Assembly (NCBI RefSeq): GCF_029338575.1
Contig: NZ_CP119993.1
Location: forward strand, 992,001-1,056,000
Source of the DNA: Halomarina halobia
GTDB taxonomy: Archaea; Halobacteriota; Halobacteria; Halobacteriales; Haloarculaceae
Length of the DNA stretch: 64,000 nt
Direction of reading: 5' to 3'
Each line of letters begins with the position of its first letter. The stretch's first letter is position 1. The position numbers and the translations under genes are program-made. Positions 44,074 to 53,298 of the stretch are shown in pieces. A model generated the notes under the pieces. That model was not told the DNA's origin, ran no database searches, and worked only from the letters and a program-made list of their open reading frames with translations.

Positions 44074-45225
44074 TCAGGGGCCTCGCCCCGTCGATCCGAG
44101 TTCGACGCGGTCGTGAATCGGTCCTTCGCGGGCCTTCAGGTGCCCCGGCGTCCGGTCGTTGTGGACGGCTAGCGCTTCGGCGACGACGCTCGTCGCGATC
44201 TGGTGGGGCGAGCCGCCGCCGAGGTCGAGGCCGACCGGCGTATACACCCGACCGAGGCTCGCCTCGACGGTCCGTCGCTGTTCCTCGTCATACGACTCGA
44301 GTATCTCCTCGAATCGCTCACGGGGTCCCATCAGACCCAGGTATGGGACATCCGTCTTGAGGAGTTCCGCGACGGCAAAGCGATCGTCGACGAAGTTGTG
44401 CGACATCACGACGGCATAGGTCCGCTCGTCGAACGTGTAGTCCGTCCGGAGATCGGCCACCCTCGTGGTCCCCGTTCCGTCGGCCTTGGGGAACCTCGTC
44501 GCGAGATCGGTCCCGCCTCGGAACCCGATGACCTGGACCCGGAACCCGTTTCGCTTCCCGCACTCGACCAGTGGGACTACGTCGTGCCCGGTGCCGAGAA
44601 TCGCGAGCACCGGCAGCGGTGCGACGCCGTCGACGAAGACCGTGACCAGTTCACCGGGGACGGCGATTGATCTCGACTTCCCGTTCGTCGCGAGATCCGC
44701 TGCCGCGTCCGCGACGGCGTCGACGATGGATATCGGCAGCTGACCTCCCTCGTCGGTCGATCCGTCGGGGCGCACGACCGTCCGATTTCCCACCACGATG
44801 TCGTCGCGGGCCGACTCGACGGCGGTCACGACTGCAACGGGATCGTCGTCCGCGTAGGCGGAAGCGACGGGTTCGAACGAGGCGTCCAGCGGTTCGAGAA
44901 GGATGTCGGTGATCCCGTTACACCCGACGCCCAGCCCCCAGACGTCGTCGTCGTCCATCAGGTCGTAGGTGACGACGGTGGGTTTCCCGCTTTCGATCAC
45001 CTTACTCGCCAACTCCACGACTTCGTCCTCAAGACAGCCGGTGGTGATGGTGCCGGTCCCGTCGCCTCCCTCCTTGATCACCGCTTTCGCACCAGGGCGC
45101 CGGTAGGCGCTGCCCTCCACGGCGACGACGGTCGCCAGTGCCGCCCGGCGATCACTGTCGGCCATCGCCGCGATGGTAGAGTGAACCTCGTGGACCGGGG
45201 CACTCCATGCACTTGATTCCATCAC
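44074..45225 (-). CDS. XdhC/CoxI-family cofactor insertion protein
   Basis: 383 residues. N-terminal XdhC/CoxI domain (ALATVVAVEGSAYRRPGAKA, then ITTGCLEDEVVELASKVIES and GLGVGCNGITDILLEPLD) and C-terminal Rossmann domain (PVLAILGTGHDVVPLVECG, YAVVMSHNFVDDRFAVAELL, YLGLMGPRERFEEIL). XdhC-type chaperones sulfurate and insert the molybdenum cofactor into the large subunit of xanthine-oxidase-family enzymes. It is the first gene of a two-gene operon with MocA and serves the hydroxylase at 49.2-55.7 kb. Start at 45225 or the next ATG at 45222. Confidence 0.92.
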   Translation of the reverse strand: MMESSAWSAPVHEVHSTIAAMADSDRRAALATVVAVEGSAYRRPGAKAVIKEGGDGTGTITTGCLEDEVVELASKVIESGKPTVVTYDLMDDDDVWGLGVGCNGITDILLEPLDASFEPVASAYADDDPVAVVTAVESARDDIVVGNRTVVRPDGSTDEGGQLPISIVDAVADAAADLATNGKSRSIAVPGELVTVFVDGVAPLPVLAILGTGHDVVPLVECGKRNGFRVQVIGFRGGTDLATRFPKADGTGTTRVADLRTDYTFDERTYAVVMSHNFVDDRFAVAELLKTDVPYLGLMGPRERFEEILESYDEEQRRTVEASLGRVYTPVGLDLGGGSPHQIATSVVAEALAVHNDRTPGHLKAREGPIHDRVELGSTGRGP

Positions 45226-45572
45226 TGATGACCAGTGGCTGGAGGCATATCTGTGTTACTCTTGGACCGATCACAGGGCAGGGAACGGCTGAGCGGATTT
45301 TCCGCCTGGTTCGGAACGACGGTGTCGCTCGTAGCACTCGTCCGAATCAAGAAGGAACACGTATATCGAATCCCTGTCCGTCAATAGCAGCTAACGAACT
45401 CCTTGCTACTGGGAGTTACAACCGGTCGGGATGAGGGTTGGTGTTAATCGCTACGTCCCGTATTCGGAACGCTTCCATCTCCCCGCAACGTAAATCTCGG
45501 CGAGAGAAAGCCGCATCTGCACCGTTCAGAACTTGAAACAGGCAGACAACCCTGGTGGTTCGCCATGTAGAG
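45226..45572. other. intergenic stretch with direct-repeat copy B
   Basis: About 350 bases without a gene. It holds repeat copy B (45317-45435) and the upstream region of the MocA-XdhC operon. No clear TATA box assigned. Confidence 0.5.
45317..45435 (+). repeat. 119-base imperfect direct repeat, copy B
   Basis: Partner of 43177-43295, same orientation and length, about 78% identical by hand count. It lies about 90 bases upstream of the XdhC start codon. Confidence 0.75.
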
Positions 45573-46346
45573 TCAGTACCACGCCGTTCCACCGTCTACG
45601 TTTATATCCTGGGCGGTGATCGTCTGGGCACGTCCGCTGGCGAGAAACGCGACTACCTCGGCAACGTCATTAGGTTCGACGAGCGAACCCAGTGCGGAGT
45701 CATCGGTAAACACCTGCCGTTTGGCTTGCTCGTACTCGATACCTAGGTCATCAGCTTGAGCGTCAATGACGGCCTCGATTCTCGGCCCTTTCGTCGCTCC
45801 AGGACATACTGCATTGACAGTGACGTCATCGTTCCCGAACTCAACAGCGAGCGTTCGGGTGAGTCCGATGACCGCCATCTTCGAAGCCGTGTACGGCGTT
45901 CGATTTCGTAGCGGCCGTTTACCGCTGATCGACGAGATATTGACGACTCGGCCACGGTCGCTGTTTCGCAAGTGGTTCGCGGCGTGTTTCGTAGTCAGGA
46001 ACATTCCCCGGACGTTGACGGCCATCGTCCGATCCCATTCCTCTGCCGTCACCTCCTCGATCGGTGCAGTCGGACCGGCGATCCCCGCATTGTTGATCAG
46101 GCAGTCTAGGCCGCCGAAGGCATCTACCGTCTCCTCGATTCCCTCGATGACCGACGATTCGTCCGTGACGTCGACGGTGAGCGGCAACGCCTTCGTGTCT
46201 ATCTCGTCGGCCGTCTCGTAAACGCCGTCGCTTCTCGCCGCGAGCGCGACGTTCGCCCCGTAGTCGGCGAGCGTAATCGCGATCTCCCGTCCGATACCCT
46301 GGCTTGCGCCCGTCACGAACGCATTCACGTCCTGAAGCATAGTCAT
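45573..46346 (-). CDS. short-chain dehydrogenase/reductase (FabG-like)
   Basis: 257 residues (ATG at 46346 or 46340). Classical SDR motifs: TGASQGIGRE, L-I-N-N-A-G-I-A-G, N-I-S-S-I-S-G, and the Y-T-A-S-K active site, ending INVDGGTAWY. NAD(P)-dependent alcohol/ketone oxidoreductase. It is divergent from the HisD-like dehydrogenase gene across about 225 bases, and the two dehydrogenases may act in sequence on the same polyol or hydroxy acid. Substrate unknown. Confidence 0.92.
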   Translation of the reverse strand: MTMLQDVNAFVTGASQGIGREIAITLADYGANVALAARSDGVYETADEIDTKALPLTVDVTDESSVIEGIEETVDAFGGLDCLINNAGIAGPTAPIEEVTAEEWDRTMAVNVRGMFLTTKHAANHLRNSDRGRVVNISSISGKRPLRNRTPYTASKMAVIGLTRTLAVEFGNDDVTVNAVCPGATKGPRIEAVIDAQADDLGIEYEQAKRQVFTDDSALGSLVEPNDVAEVVAFLASGRAQTITAQDINVDGGTAWY

Positions 46347-46538
46347 GTGTTCACACCTTCCTGAATAGATGTTGTGGTAGGTGGCTCCACCCTCACTAGA
46401 CTAGTCACCGGACGATGTTCTCGGCGGACCGAACGGCGCAGGCTGAGCGAGCGCAAGCGCGAACGACGTGAACCAGGCCGCCGGACGGTGGCTCGGTCGG
46501 ATGATTCCGAGGGAGCCGTCGCGTTTGTTACCGACCAT

Positions 46539-46570
46539 AGTTTTATACTGAAATCCGCGCATGGTAAGCC
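46539..46570 (+). promoter_or_regulatory. promoter of the HisD-like gene
   Basis: AGTTTTATACT (46539-46549) is centred about 26 bases before the ATG at 46571, the expected place for a TATA box of a leaderless transcript. Confidence 0.6.
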
Positions 46571-47839
46571 ATGGTCGGGCATACCTATCTGAAGGAAGCG
46601 ACGGAGACGGAACGCGAGATCAACGAACAGGTGACTGACTCCGTCGCGGACATTCTCTCGGCGGTTCGGACGGACGGAGACGGGGCGGTTCGCCGCTTCA
46701 CCGCGAAGTTCGACGACGTAGAGCGAGACTCGTTCAGAGTGACGGACGACGAGATCGATGTCGCGACGGAGGGACTTGAGGCCGACGAGACGGAGGCGAT
46801 CGACAAGACGATCGAGAACGTGCGCGAGTTCCACAGCGCACAACGTGACAACATCCAGGGGTTCGAGCGGGAGTTCAGGCCAGGGGTGATGCTCGGCCAG
46901 CGGGTCGTCCCGATTCAGACGGCCGGCGTCTACATCCCAGGTGGGGCCCACCCGCTCGTCGCGACGCCCGCGATGACCATCGTCCCCGCGACGGTCGCCG
47001 GCGTCGAGCGAATCGTCGCCTGCGCGCCACCGCAACCGGATGGGACAGTCAACGACGCACAGCTCTACGCGATGGACCGGGCCGGTGCCGACGAGATCTA
47101 CGCGATCGGCGGTGCGCAGGCGATCGGAGCGATGGCCTACGGAACGGACTCCGTCCCGTCGGTCGACATCGTCACCGGTCCGGGCAATGTGTTCGTGACG
47201 GAGGCGAAACGGCAGGTCTTCGGCCACGTCGGCGTCGACTTCCTCGCCGGCCCGACGGAGGTTCTCATCGTCGCCGACGAGTCGACCGATCCGGGACTGG
47301 TCGCAACCGATCTCCTCGCGCAGGCCGAACACGACCCGAACGCGAAAGCCGTGCTCATCGCGCTCTCGGAGTCCTTCGGCCGCGAGGTCCTCGACGAACT
47401 CGACGCGCAGTTCCCCGGCATTCGAACGGAGGAGACCGCCCGCGAGAGCTGGGAGGAAAACGGGGAGGTCGCGGTCGTCCCGAACCGCGAGGCGGCCGTC
47501 GACCTCGCGAACGAGTACGCGATGGAGCACCTCCAGCTCATGGTGGAGTCGCCCCGGGAACTCGTCGACGACCTCTACAACTACGGGTCGTTGTTCATCG
47601 GGGAGCATGCCCCCGTCGTGTTCGGCGACAAGGCCGTCGGGACGAACCACTGTCTCCCGACGCTGCAGGTCGCCCGCTACAGCAGCGGCATCTGGGTTGG
47701 CACCTACCTGAAGACGCCGACGCACCAGGAGCTGACTGCCGAGGCGGCGGCCGACCTCGCCCCCCACGCGGCGAAGATCTGTGAACTCGAGGACACGCAC
47801 GCCCACCAGCTCTCCGCGGAAGCGCGGCTGCGTGATTAA
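46571..47839 (+). CDS. histidinol dehydrogenase-like NAD-dependent dehydrogenase
   Basis: 422 residues of the HisD family. The zinc ligands and catalytic residues of HisD have counterparts: Q251 and H254 (QAEHD), the E319-H320 pair, D353 (FGDKAVGTNH) and H412 near the end. GPGNVFVTEAKRQVFGHVGVD and GPTEVLIVADEST are strongly conserved. No other histidine-biosynthesis gene is present and the setting is catabolic. The gene therefore more likely encodes one of the HisD-like enzymes that oxidise other alcohols to acids, such as sulfopropanediol 3-dehydrogenase (HpsN). It is divergent from an SDR gene. Family firm, substrate open. Confidence 0.88.
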   Translation: MVGHTYLKEATETEREINEQVTDSVADILSAVRTDGDGAVRRFTAKFDDVERDSFRVTDDEIDVATEGLEADETEAIDKTIENVREFHSAQRDNIQGFEREFRPGVMLGQRVVPIQTAGVYIPGGAHPLVATPAMTIVPATVAGVERIVACAPPQPDGTVNDAQLYAMDRAGADEIYAIGGAQAIGAMAYGTDSVPSVDIVTGPGNVFVTEAKRQVFGHVGVDFLAGPTEVLIVADESTDPGLVATDLLAQAEHDPNAKAVLIALSESFGREVLDELDAQFPGIRTEETARESWEENGEVAVVPNREAAVDLANEYAMEHLQLMVESPRELVDDLYNYGSLFIGEHAPVVFGDKAVGTNHCLPTLQVARYSSGIWVGTYLKTPTHQELTAEAAADLAPHAAKICELEDTHAHQLSAEARLRD

Positions 47840-47860
47840 CACGGGATCGACACGGCCGTC

Positions 47861-48346
47861 GTGCGCCTCACCCACGCGAGCGTCGTCGCCCACGACCTCG
47901 AGGAATCGGTCGTGTTCTACGAGACGGCGCCCGGACTCGAACGCCTCCCGACGCCCAACTTCGAGGTGCCGGTGGCGTGGGCGAGCTGCGGCGACGGATA
48001 GCTCCACTTATTCGAGCGTGAGGTTCCCGCGCTGGAGTACCACCACGTCGGCCTCACCGTGGAGATTTCTAGTTGACGTTAGAGATTATCGTGGAAAGCA
48101 GATTGTTCGCTAGCGAGGATAATTCGGCGACGCCCCACTATACGTCCTTCCCGTCAGCGTCGTCCACTGTACCCCGAAGATCAGACGGGCAACCTGATCG
48201 AGGCGGACTGGCCCGAGGTCACCATCCTCCCGCCGGCAGTCGAAGCCGAAAACGAGGACAGACCGGTCATCAAGCGTCGACAATTCGTCGACGAATTCAT
48301 GGGAGCAGTCGTACTCGACGATGGCGTCACCCGAATCGGGGGTTGA
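47861..48346 (+). pseudogene. VOC/glyoxalase-family protein, decayed
   Basis: From a GTG at 47861: VRLTHASVVAHDLEESVVFY is a typical VOC first strand and helix. It continues to WASCGDG, an in-frame TAG at 47999-48001, then LHLFEREVPALEYHHVGLTV and a stop at 48074-48076. A later segment (LYPEDQTGNLIEADWPE, about 48170-48225) is the metal-binding end of a VOC repeat. The middle is disrupted. It starts 21 bases after the HisD-like gene and was probably its operon partner. Confidence 0.65.
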
Positions 48347-48492
48347 GTACCGTCGGCTTCCTCATACTACCGAGCCTGACGATTCCAATCACTCTACACC
48401 ATTGATATAAATTTTCATTTCACTCTCAGTAAATTCGGTTCCTGTTGCGGCGACACAACGTAGCGGAAACGGGATATGTCTGGATCCATGGC

Positions 48493-49002
48493 TCACTGCT
48501 CATCAACCGTGCCGAGCGGGGAATCGACGATTTCGAGCGCGGTAAGCGGCGTGTAGTCGATGCCGCCCGAGAGACTCTGTCCGACGATACACCCCTGGTC
48601 GTACGTGATCAGGCACTGATCGGCCTGGTCTCTGTATGCCGCCGTCGTGGTCAGTACCATCTCTACGGTGATGTGGCCGAGACGTAATGCGGTGTGTGGC
48701 GGCATCTCCTCGGGGTGGTCGTCGTCCCGATAGTACTCATCTACGACGGCATTGCACTCGATCCGATACGTGTCGACCCCGTTCCGTTCGAGACACTGGA
48801 CGAGAACGGAGACCTGACACGAGGCGAGGCTCATCACGAGGTAATCGACGGGTGCGGGGTGATCGTCGTGTCCCGCCAACCCACCGGGCAGCCACGTCGG
48901 TTCGTCCGCGACGAGTTCGTGCTTGCCGCGCAGCGTCGCCGTCTTGTACGTATCCTCGGACGAGACTCGTAGTTCCGCCGTGAACGGCTCTCTATCGTTC
49001 AT
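48493..49002 (-). CDS. OsmC-family peroxide-reducing protein
   Basis: 169 residues. OsmC/Ohr fold with the two redox cysteines in their usual settings: C62 in SLASCQVSVLVQCLE and C138 in YDQGCIVGQSL. GGLAGHDDHPAPVDYLV matches the first conserved loop. A GATTTATATCG TATA-like box (49048-49038, minus strand) and GGAGGT precede the start. Such proteins reduce organic peroxides; here it follows the molybdenum hydroxylase genes, whose turnover can generate peroxide. May also be a diverged OsmC with other substrates. Confidence 0.85.
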   Translation of the reverse strand: MNDREPFTAELRVSSEDTYKTATLRGKHELVADEPTWLPGGLAGHDDHPAPVDYLVMSLASCQVSVLVQCLERNGVDTYRIECNAVVDEYYRDDDHPEEMPPHTALRLGHITVEMVLTTTAAYRDQADQCLITYDQGCIVGQSLSGGIDYTPLTALEIVDSPLGTVDEQ

Positions 49003-49170
49003 ACTGATACCTCCACGACTGCTATCGGAGTAGGTCGATATAAATCATACACCCGAACGACGCCTACGGGGTGGCTGAGACGAGTCGGGTGCGCAGGTGC
49101 CTGTGACGTCGGCTCGTTCCACACGTCGTTCGGATTCGCGCGCCCTCGGATACGATCGCCGTGGCTCGTG

Positions 49171-50073
49171 TCAGCGGCTGTTCGGTCTCGATCCGACGTC
49201 GGCTCGCTCAGCCGCCGATTCGAGTGCGCGTTCCGTGTACACGTTCAGCAATTGCTGGCGAAACTCGCCCGAGGCGTGGATGTCTTCCATAATTAGCGCC
49301 GCGTCGAGGCTGTCGTCCGCGTGTTCGGCCGCATCAGCGATCGTTTCGGGGGTCGCCGCGGCGCCGACGAGCGAGCGCTCGACTGCTGGGAGCCGAACGG
49401 CGTGGTCGAGGACGCCAGTCGCGGCCACGCGAGCGGTTCGAATGGTATCGTCGGCGATTTCGAGGACGGCGGCCACTCCGACGATCGCGAAGCCGGACGA
49501 CGGACTCGCCCTCTTCACGTATGCGCCGCCGCTTCCCACGGCGTCGAGGGCTGGGAGTTCGATGTGTGTGAGGAGTTCGTCAGGCTGAACATCGGTCATG
49601 TACATTCCCATGAAGAACTCGTCGGCCGGCACCGTCCGTTCACCATCTGGCCCACGGACGACGATCACCGCCTCGGAGACGAGAGCCGCGCCGGGCAGGT
49701 CGGAGGCAGGATCCGCGTGGGCGATGTTCCCCCCGACCGTCCCGCGATTTCGAACCTGGACGTCACCCACCGCCGCTGCCGCTTCCGCGAACGCCGGGGT
49801 ACGCTCGCGGAGCGGGCGCGAACTCGCGACCGCGTCGTAGTTGGTGAGCGCCCCGATCGAGAAGTGCCCTCCGTCATCGACGATACCGTTCAACTCGTCG
49901 ATGTGGCCGATGTCGATGACGATGTCGGGAGCGGCCAACCCTGTTTTCATCGTCGGAATCAGGCTGTGCCCGCCAGCCAGCAGCTCCGTTTCTTCGAAGC
50001 GATGCTCCTCGAGCAACGCGATCGCTTCGGCGACCGTCTTGGCTCTGTAGTAGTCGAACTCCCTAGGATACAT
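49171..50073 (-). CDS. molybdenum hydroxylase FAD-binding medium subunit (CoxM-like)
   Basis: 300 residues. FAD-binding motifs of xanthine-oxidase-family medium subunits: L-L-A-G-G-H-S-L-I-P near the start, IGALTNYDAV, and VGDVQVRNRGTVGGNIAHAD, with the CO-dehydrogenase flavoprotein C-terminal domain after about residue 180. It passes electrons from the iron-sulfur subunit to an acceptor. Third in transcription order after CoxG and the 2Fe-2S subunit. Confidence 0.92.
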   Translation of the reverse strand: MYPREFDYYRAKTVAEAIALLEEHRFEETELLAGGHSLIPTMKTGLAAPDIVIDIGHIDELNGIVDDGGHFSIGALTNYDAVASSRPLRERTPAFAEAAAAVGDVQVRNRGTVGGNIAHADPASDLPGAALVSEAVIVVRGPDGERTVPADEFFMGMYMTDVQPDELLTHIELPALDAVGSGGAYVKRASPSSGFAIVGVAAVLEIADDTIRTARVAATGVLDHAVRLPAVERSLVGAAATPETIADAAEHADDSLDAALIMEDIHASGEFRQQLLNVYTERALESAAERADVGSRPNSR

Positions 50074-50192
50074 GACTGCTCCGTATCGGAACTGTTCGTC
50101 CTCGACCGACGACCGAAGGGATCAACTCGGCCGCTCGCGCGCGCCGGAACTGAGGCCCGCCTGCGAGCCGACGAGCGTCGCTCACGGACACG

Positions 50193-50699
50193 CTACTCCT
50201 CACGGTGCTCCTCGAGCGTGGACTCTGACGGTGCCATCTTCTCCGCCGCAGACTGTACTGCCTTCACGATATTCTGGTACCCCGTGCACCGACAGAGGTT
50301 GCCCTCGAGTGCGTGTTCGATCTCGGCTTCGTCTGGATCCGGCGTGGTTTCGAGCAGCGATGCCGCGCTCATCATCATCCCCGGGGTACAGTAGCCACAC
50401 TGGAGCCCGTGTTCCTCGGTGAACGCCTGCTGAATCGGGTGCAACTCGTGATCCTCACACATCCCCTCGACTGTCCGTACCGCGGTTCCGTCAGCCTGCA
50501 CCGCCAACACCGTGCACGATTTCACGACGTCACCGTTCAACGATACGCTACACGCGCCGCAGATACTGCTCTCACACCCGACGTTCGTCCCGGTGTATCC
50601 TAGCGTGTCCCGGAGCGTGTGAGCCAGCAGTTCATTCGACCTGACCTCTAGTTCGTGTTCTGTCCCATTCACGGTGAGTTCGATTTTGTGCGTTGACAT
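50193..50699 (-). CDS. molybdenum hydroxylase [2Fe-2S] small subunit (CoxS-like)
   Basis: 168 residues from ATG 50699; the frame is open upstream but MSTHKIELTVNG is the canonical start. The plant-type cluster C-E-S-S-I-C-G-A-C-S with a fourth Cys at K-S-C, and the second helical-domain cluster LQCGYCTPGM with NLCRCTGYQNI, are complete, so two [2Fe-2S] centres are expected. It relays electrons from the molybdenum site to the flavoprotein. Lies 119 bases upstream of the medium subunit. Confidence 0.95.
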   Translation of the reverse strand: MSTHKIELTVNGTEHELEVRSNELLAHTLRDTLGYTGTNVGCESSICGACSVSLNGDVVKSCTVLAVQADGTAVRTVEGMCEDHELHPIQQAFTEEHGLQCGYCTPGMMMSAASLLETTPDPDEAEIEHALEGNLCRCTGYQNIVKAVQSAAEKMAPSESTLEEHREE

Positions 50700-50761
50700 C
50701 TTACTGATCCTTCCTCCGTGGGTGGGGTGTGGACTACTGTGCGCTCGCTCCGGCCCCGGCG

Positions 50762-51412
50762 TCACTTCCCGTCACGGGACACGAACGACTGAAACCGGCC
50801 GGTGAGGCCGCCGTCGGCCTCGGCGGTCGACTGTTCGTCCGCTTCGGTGGTCCGACTCTCCACCTGGCTGTCGTCCGAACGCTCGTTTTCTCGAGCGATC
50901 TCCGTTTGGATCTGGGTGAAGAACCGCTGTACGATCTTGTTCGCGGCAGGGTTCAGCAGTCGCTGGCCCATCTGTGCGATTCGGCCGAACACGTCCGCGC
51001 TCGACCACCAGTCGACCGTGACGCCCGTGTCGGTCTCGGTGAGGGTCATCCCCGAGGCCATCTCGAAGGAACTGGAACCCGACTTTCCCTCGCCGGACGC
51101 CTCCATTTCGGGAAACTCGCGTTTATCGATCGTCACGACGGTCTCGAAGCGTGGCGTTACTGCCCCGACGTTGACTTGCACTAACGCCGCGTACGATTTC
51201 CCCTCCTCGAACGACGGCCGGTCCGCATCGTCCGGTTCCCCGTCGCTCTCCCGGTCGGCCAACTCACGGAAATTCACCTCGGCGTCGTCATCGACCTCGA
51301 CGAGGAACACGCACCCGGGAAGTGCGCGTTCGATCACTGCGGGGTCTGACAGTCCGTCCCAGACCTCGTCGATACCCGAGTCAGTTATCTCGAACGTTCC
51401 ATTGAACTCCAT
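50762..51412 (-). CDS. CoxG-like SRPBCC-domain protein
   Basis: 216 residues. CoxG pattern: MEFNGTFEITDSGIDEVWDG, PAVIERALPGC, VQVNVGAVTPRFETVVTID, and a helix AQMGQRLLNPAANKIVQRFF near residue 160. The last 40 residues are an acidic, low-complexity tail. CoxG proteins assist maturation or membrane recruitment of CO-dehydrogenase-type hydroxylases. It starts the group CoxG, CoxS-like, CoxM-like on the minus strand, while the large subunit lies beyond the MMSDH gene. Confidence 0.88.
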   Translation of the reverse strand: MEFNGTFEITDSGIDEVWDGLSDPAVIERALPGCVFLVEVDDDAEVNFRELADRESDGEPDDADRPSFEEGKSYAALVQVNVGAVTPRFETVVTIDKREFPEMEASGEGKSGSSSFEMASGMTLTETDTGVTVDWWSSADVFGRIAQMGQRLLNPAANKIVQRFFTQIQTEIARENERSDDSQVESRTTEADEQSTAEADGGLTGRFQSFVSRDGK

Positions 51413-51707
51413 GTTTCACCTCTAAAGCCGTTACGTGCGTTCCACTGGGAGCACATGCCACAGTAGATTGCCCCCACCGTATTCAATCTTTGTGCTCCGT
51501 ATCCGCTCGGTGTCCGCAGATCGGACGGACGCGACCCGTCTCGATCTGTTCGGGGAGCGTGTTATTACATACAGGGGTCCTCGACGCGTCGATCGAGGGA
51601 CGACTGAGTCCGCACTTCGCCGTGGGTAGCGAACAGAAGCCATTACGATGGCGGATCTACGCGCCGACGCGAACCTTTAATAGCCGGTGAGTGCGTTCTG
51701 TTCGCGT

Positions 51708-53189
51708 ATGGCAGAGTCGAGATCTCGTTCGAAGAGCGGTGAAATCCAAAATCACGTCGGCGGACGGTGGAAGGCGCCGACTGGCGAGTCCGGGCAGGAC
51801 GTCGTCAACCCCGCAACAGGCGAACGATTAGCGTACACGCAGTTCAGTTCCGTCGCCGACGTCGACGAGGCGGTCACGGAAGGGCGGAAGGCGTTCGAGG
51901 AGTGGCGATCCACACCGGTCGTCGAGCGTATCCAACCGATGTTCGAGCTGAAGGGGCTGCTTGAGGAGAACCTCGAAGAACTGACCGAATTCCTCGTTCG
52001 CGACCACGGGAAGACCAGGACCGAGGCGAGGGGAGAGCTGCGCCGTGGTATCGAGAACGTCGAGGTCGCCTGCGGGATCCCCACGATGCTCCAGTCCGGG
52101 TCACTGCTCAACGCTGCCCCGGGCATCGACGAAAGCGCCGTCAGGAAGCCGCTCGGCGTCTTTGCCGCGATCACTCCCTTCAACTTCCCAGGTATGATCC
52201 CACTGTGGTTCCTTCCCTACGCCGTCGCGACGGGGAACTGCTTCGTCCTCAAGCCGAGCGAAAAGGTCCCGCTCGTCGCGTCCCGACTCGTCGAGCTGAT
52301 CGGAGAGACTAGCCTGCCGGACGGTGTCGTGCAGTTGGTGAACGGTGGGCCGGAGACCGTGACCGCACTGCTCGAACACGAGGGCATCGCCGGAATCTCG
52401 TTCGTCGGCAGCACGCCGGTCGCGCGACACGTCTACGAGACCGCGGCCAAGAATGGCAAGCGGGTGCAGGCCCAGGGCGGCGCGAAGAACTACCTCATCG
52501 TTACTGAGACCGCAGACATCCAATTCGCCGCCGAGCAGACACTCTCGTCGTGCTTCGCCTGCGGCGGAGAGCGGTGTCTCGCGACGGACATCGCGGTCGT
52601 CGAAGAGTCGGTCTACGACGAATTCGCGGAGGAACTCCTCGCGCAGGCGAGGCAACTGACGGTCGGCTATGGGCTCGAAGACGGCGTGGATATCGGCGCC
52701 CTCATCGCGCCCGATCACGTGGACGCCGTTCGAGAGTTCATCGCGACGGGGATCTCCGAAGGGGCGGAGCTGCTCCTCGACGGCCGGGGTCTCAGCGTCG
52801 AGGGCTACGAGGAGGGGAACTTCCTCGGCCCCACCGTCTTCGGTGACGTCGGGCCCGAGACGGTCCTCGCGCAGGAGGAGATATTCGGTCCGGTTCTCGG
52901 CCTCATGCCGGCTGCGGATATCGACGAGGCGATCGAGTTTCTGAACGGAACCCGCTTCGGCAACGCGGCCAGTCTCTTCACGGGGAGCGGCGCGGACGCG
53001 AGGACGTTCCGCCACCAAGCCGATATCGGTAATCTAGGGATCAACGTCGGCACGGCGGCTCCGATGGCGTTCTTTCACTTCGGCGGTCGGAAGAACTCGT
53101 TCTTCGGTGATCTCCACGCGCAGGGCGAGGACATGATTCACTTCTACACCGACAAGTCGATCTACATCGAGCGCTGGCCAGACGCGTAA
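51708..53189 (+). CDS. mmsA: methylmalonate-semialdehyde-type aldehyde dehydrogenase
   Basis: 493 residues from ATG 51708; CCTTTAATAG (51675-51684) is a TATA box 28 bases upstream, so leaderless. ALDH fold with FAAITPFNFPGMIPLWFLPY and the catalytic Cys in C-G-G-E-R-C-L (about C290). The usual general-base Glu is replaced, the segment reading VQAQGGAKNY, which is the MMSDH feature linked to CoA-dependent acylation. Predicted to turn a semialdehyde into an acyl-CoA. Its strand is opposite to the hydroxylase genes on both sides, so it seems inserted into that cluster. Confidence 0.9.
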   Translation: MAESRSRSKSGEIQNHVGGRWKAPTGESGQDVVNPATGERLAYTQFSSVADVDEAVTEGRKAFEEWRSTPVVERIQPMFELKGLLEENLEELTEFLVRDHGKTRTEARGELRRGIENVEVACGIPTMLQSGSLLNAAPGIDESAVRKPLGVFAAITPFNFPGMIPLWFLPYAVATGNCFVLKPSEKVPLVASRLVELIGETSLPDGVVQLVNGGPETVTALLEHEGIAGISFVGSTPVARHVYETAAKNGKRVQAQGGAKNYLIVTETADIQFAAEQTLSSCFACGGERCLATDIAVVEESVYDEFAEELLAQARQLTVGYGLEDGVDIGALIAPDHVDAVREFIATGISEGAELLLDGRGLSVEGYEEGNFLGPTVFGDVGPETVLAQEEIFGPVLGLMPAADIDEAIEFLNGTRFGNAASLFTGSGADARTFRHQADIGNLGINVGTAAPMAFFHFGGRKNSFFGDLHAQGEDMIHFYTDKSIYIERWPDA

Positions 53190-53298
53190 TCGACGATCAG
53201 TGAAACGGTTTCTTTGGTGAGTGCCACGACCCCGTTGAGCAGGCTGTTTACCACAGCCCGGAGCCGACTCTGCGAGCGTCCGAGGACGCGGACGCTCC

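Noticed and set aside
46571..47839. hisD of histidine biosynthesis
   Set aside because: No other his gene nearby and the context is catabolic; the family call is kept but the biosynthetic role is not asserted.
46343..48007. Long minus-strand open frame of about 550 codons opposite the HisD-like gene
   Set aside because: Arg/Val/Asp-rich mirror of a well-conserved HisD coding sequence; GC-rich third positions keep the antisense frame open.
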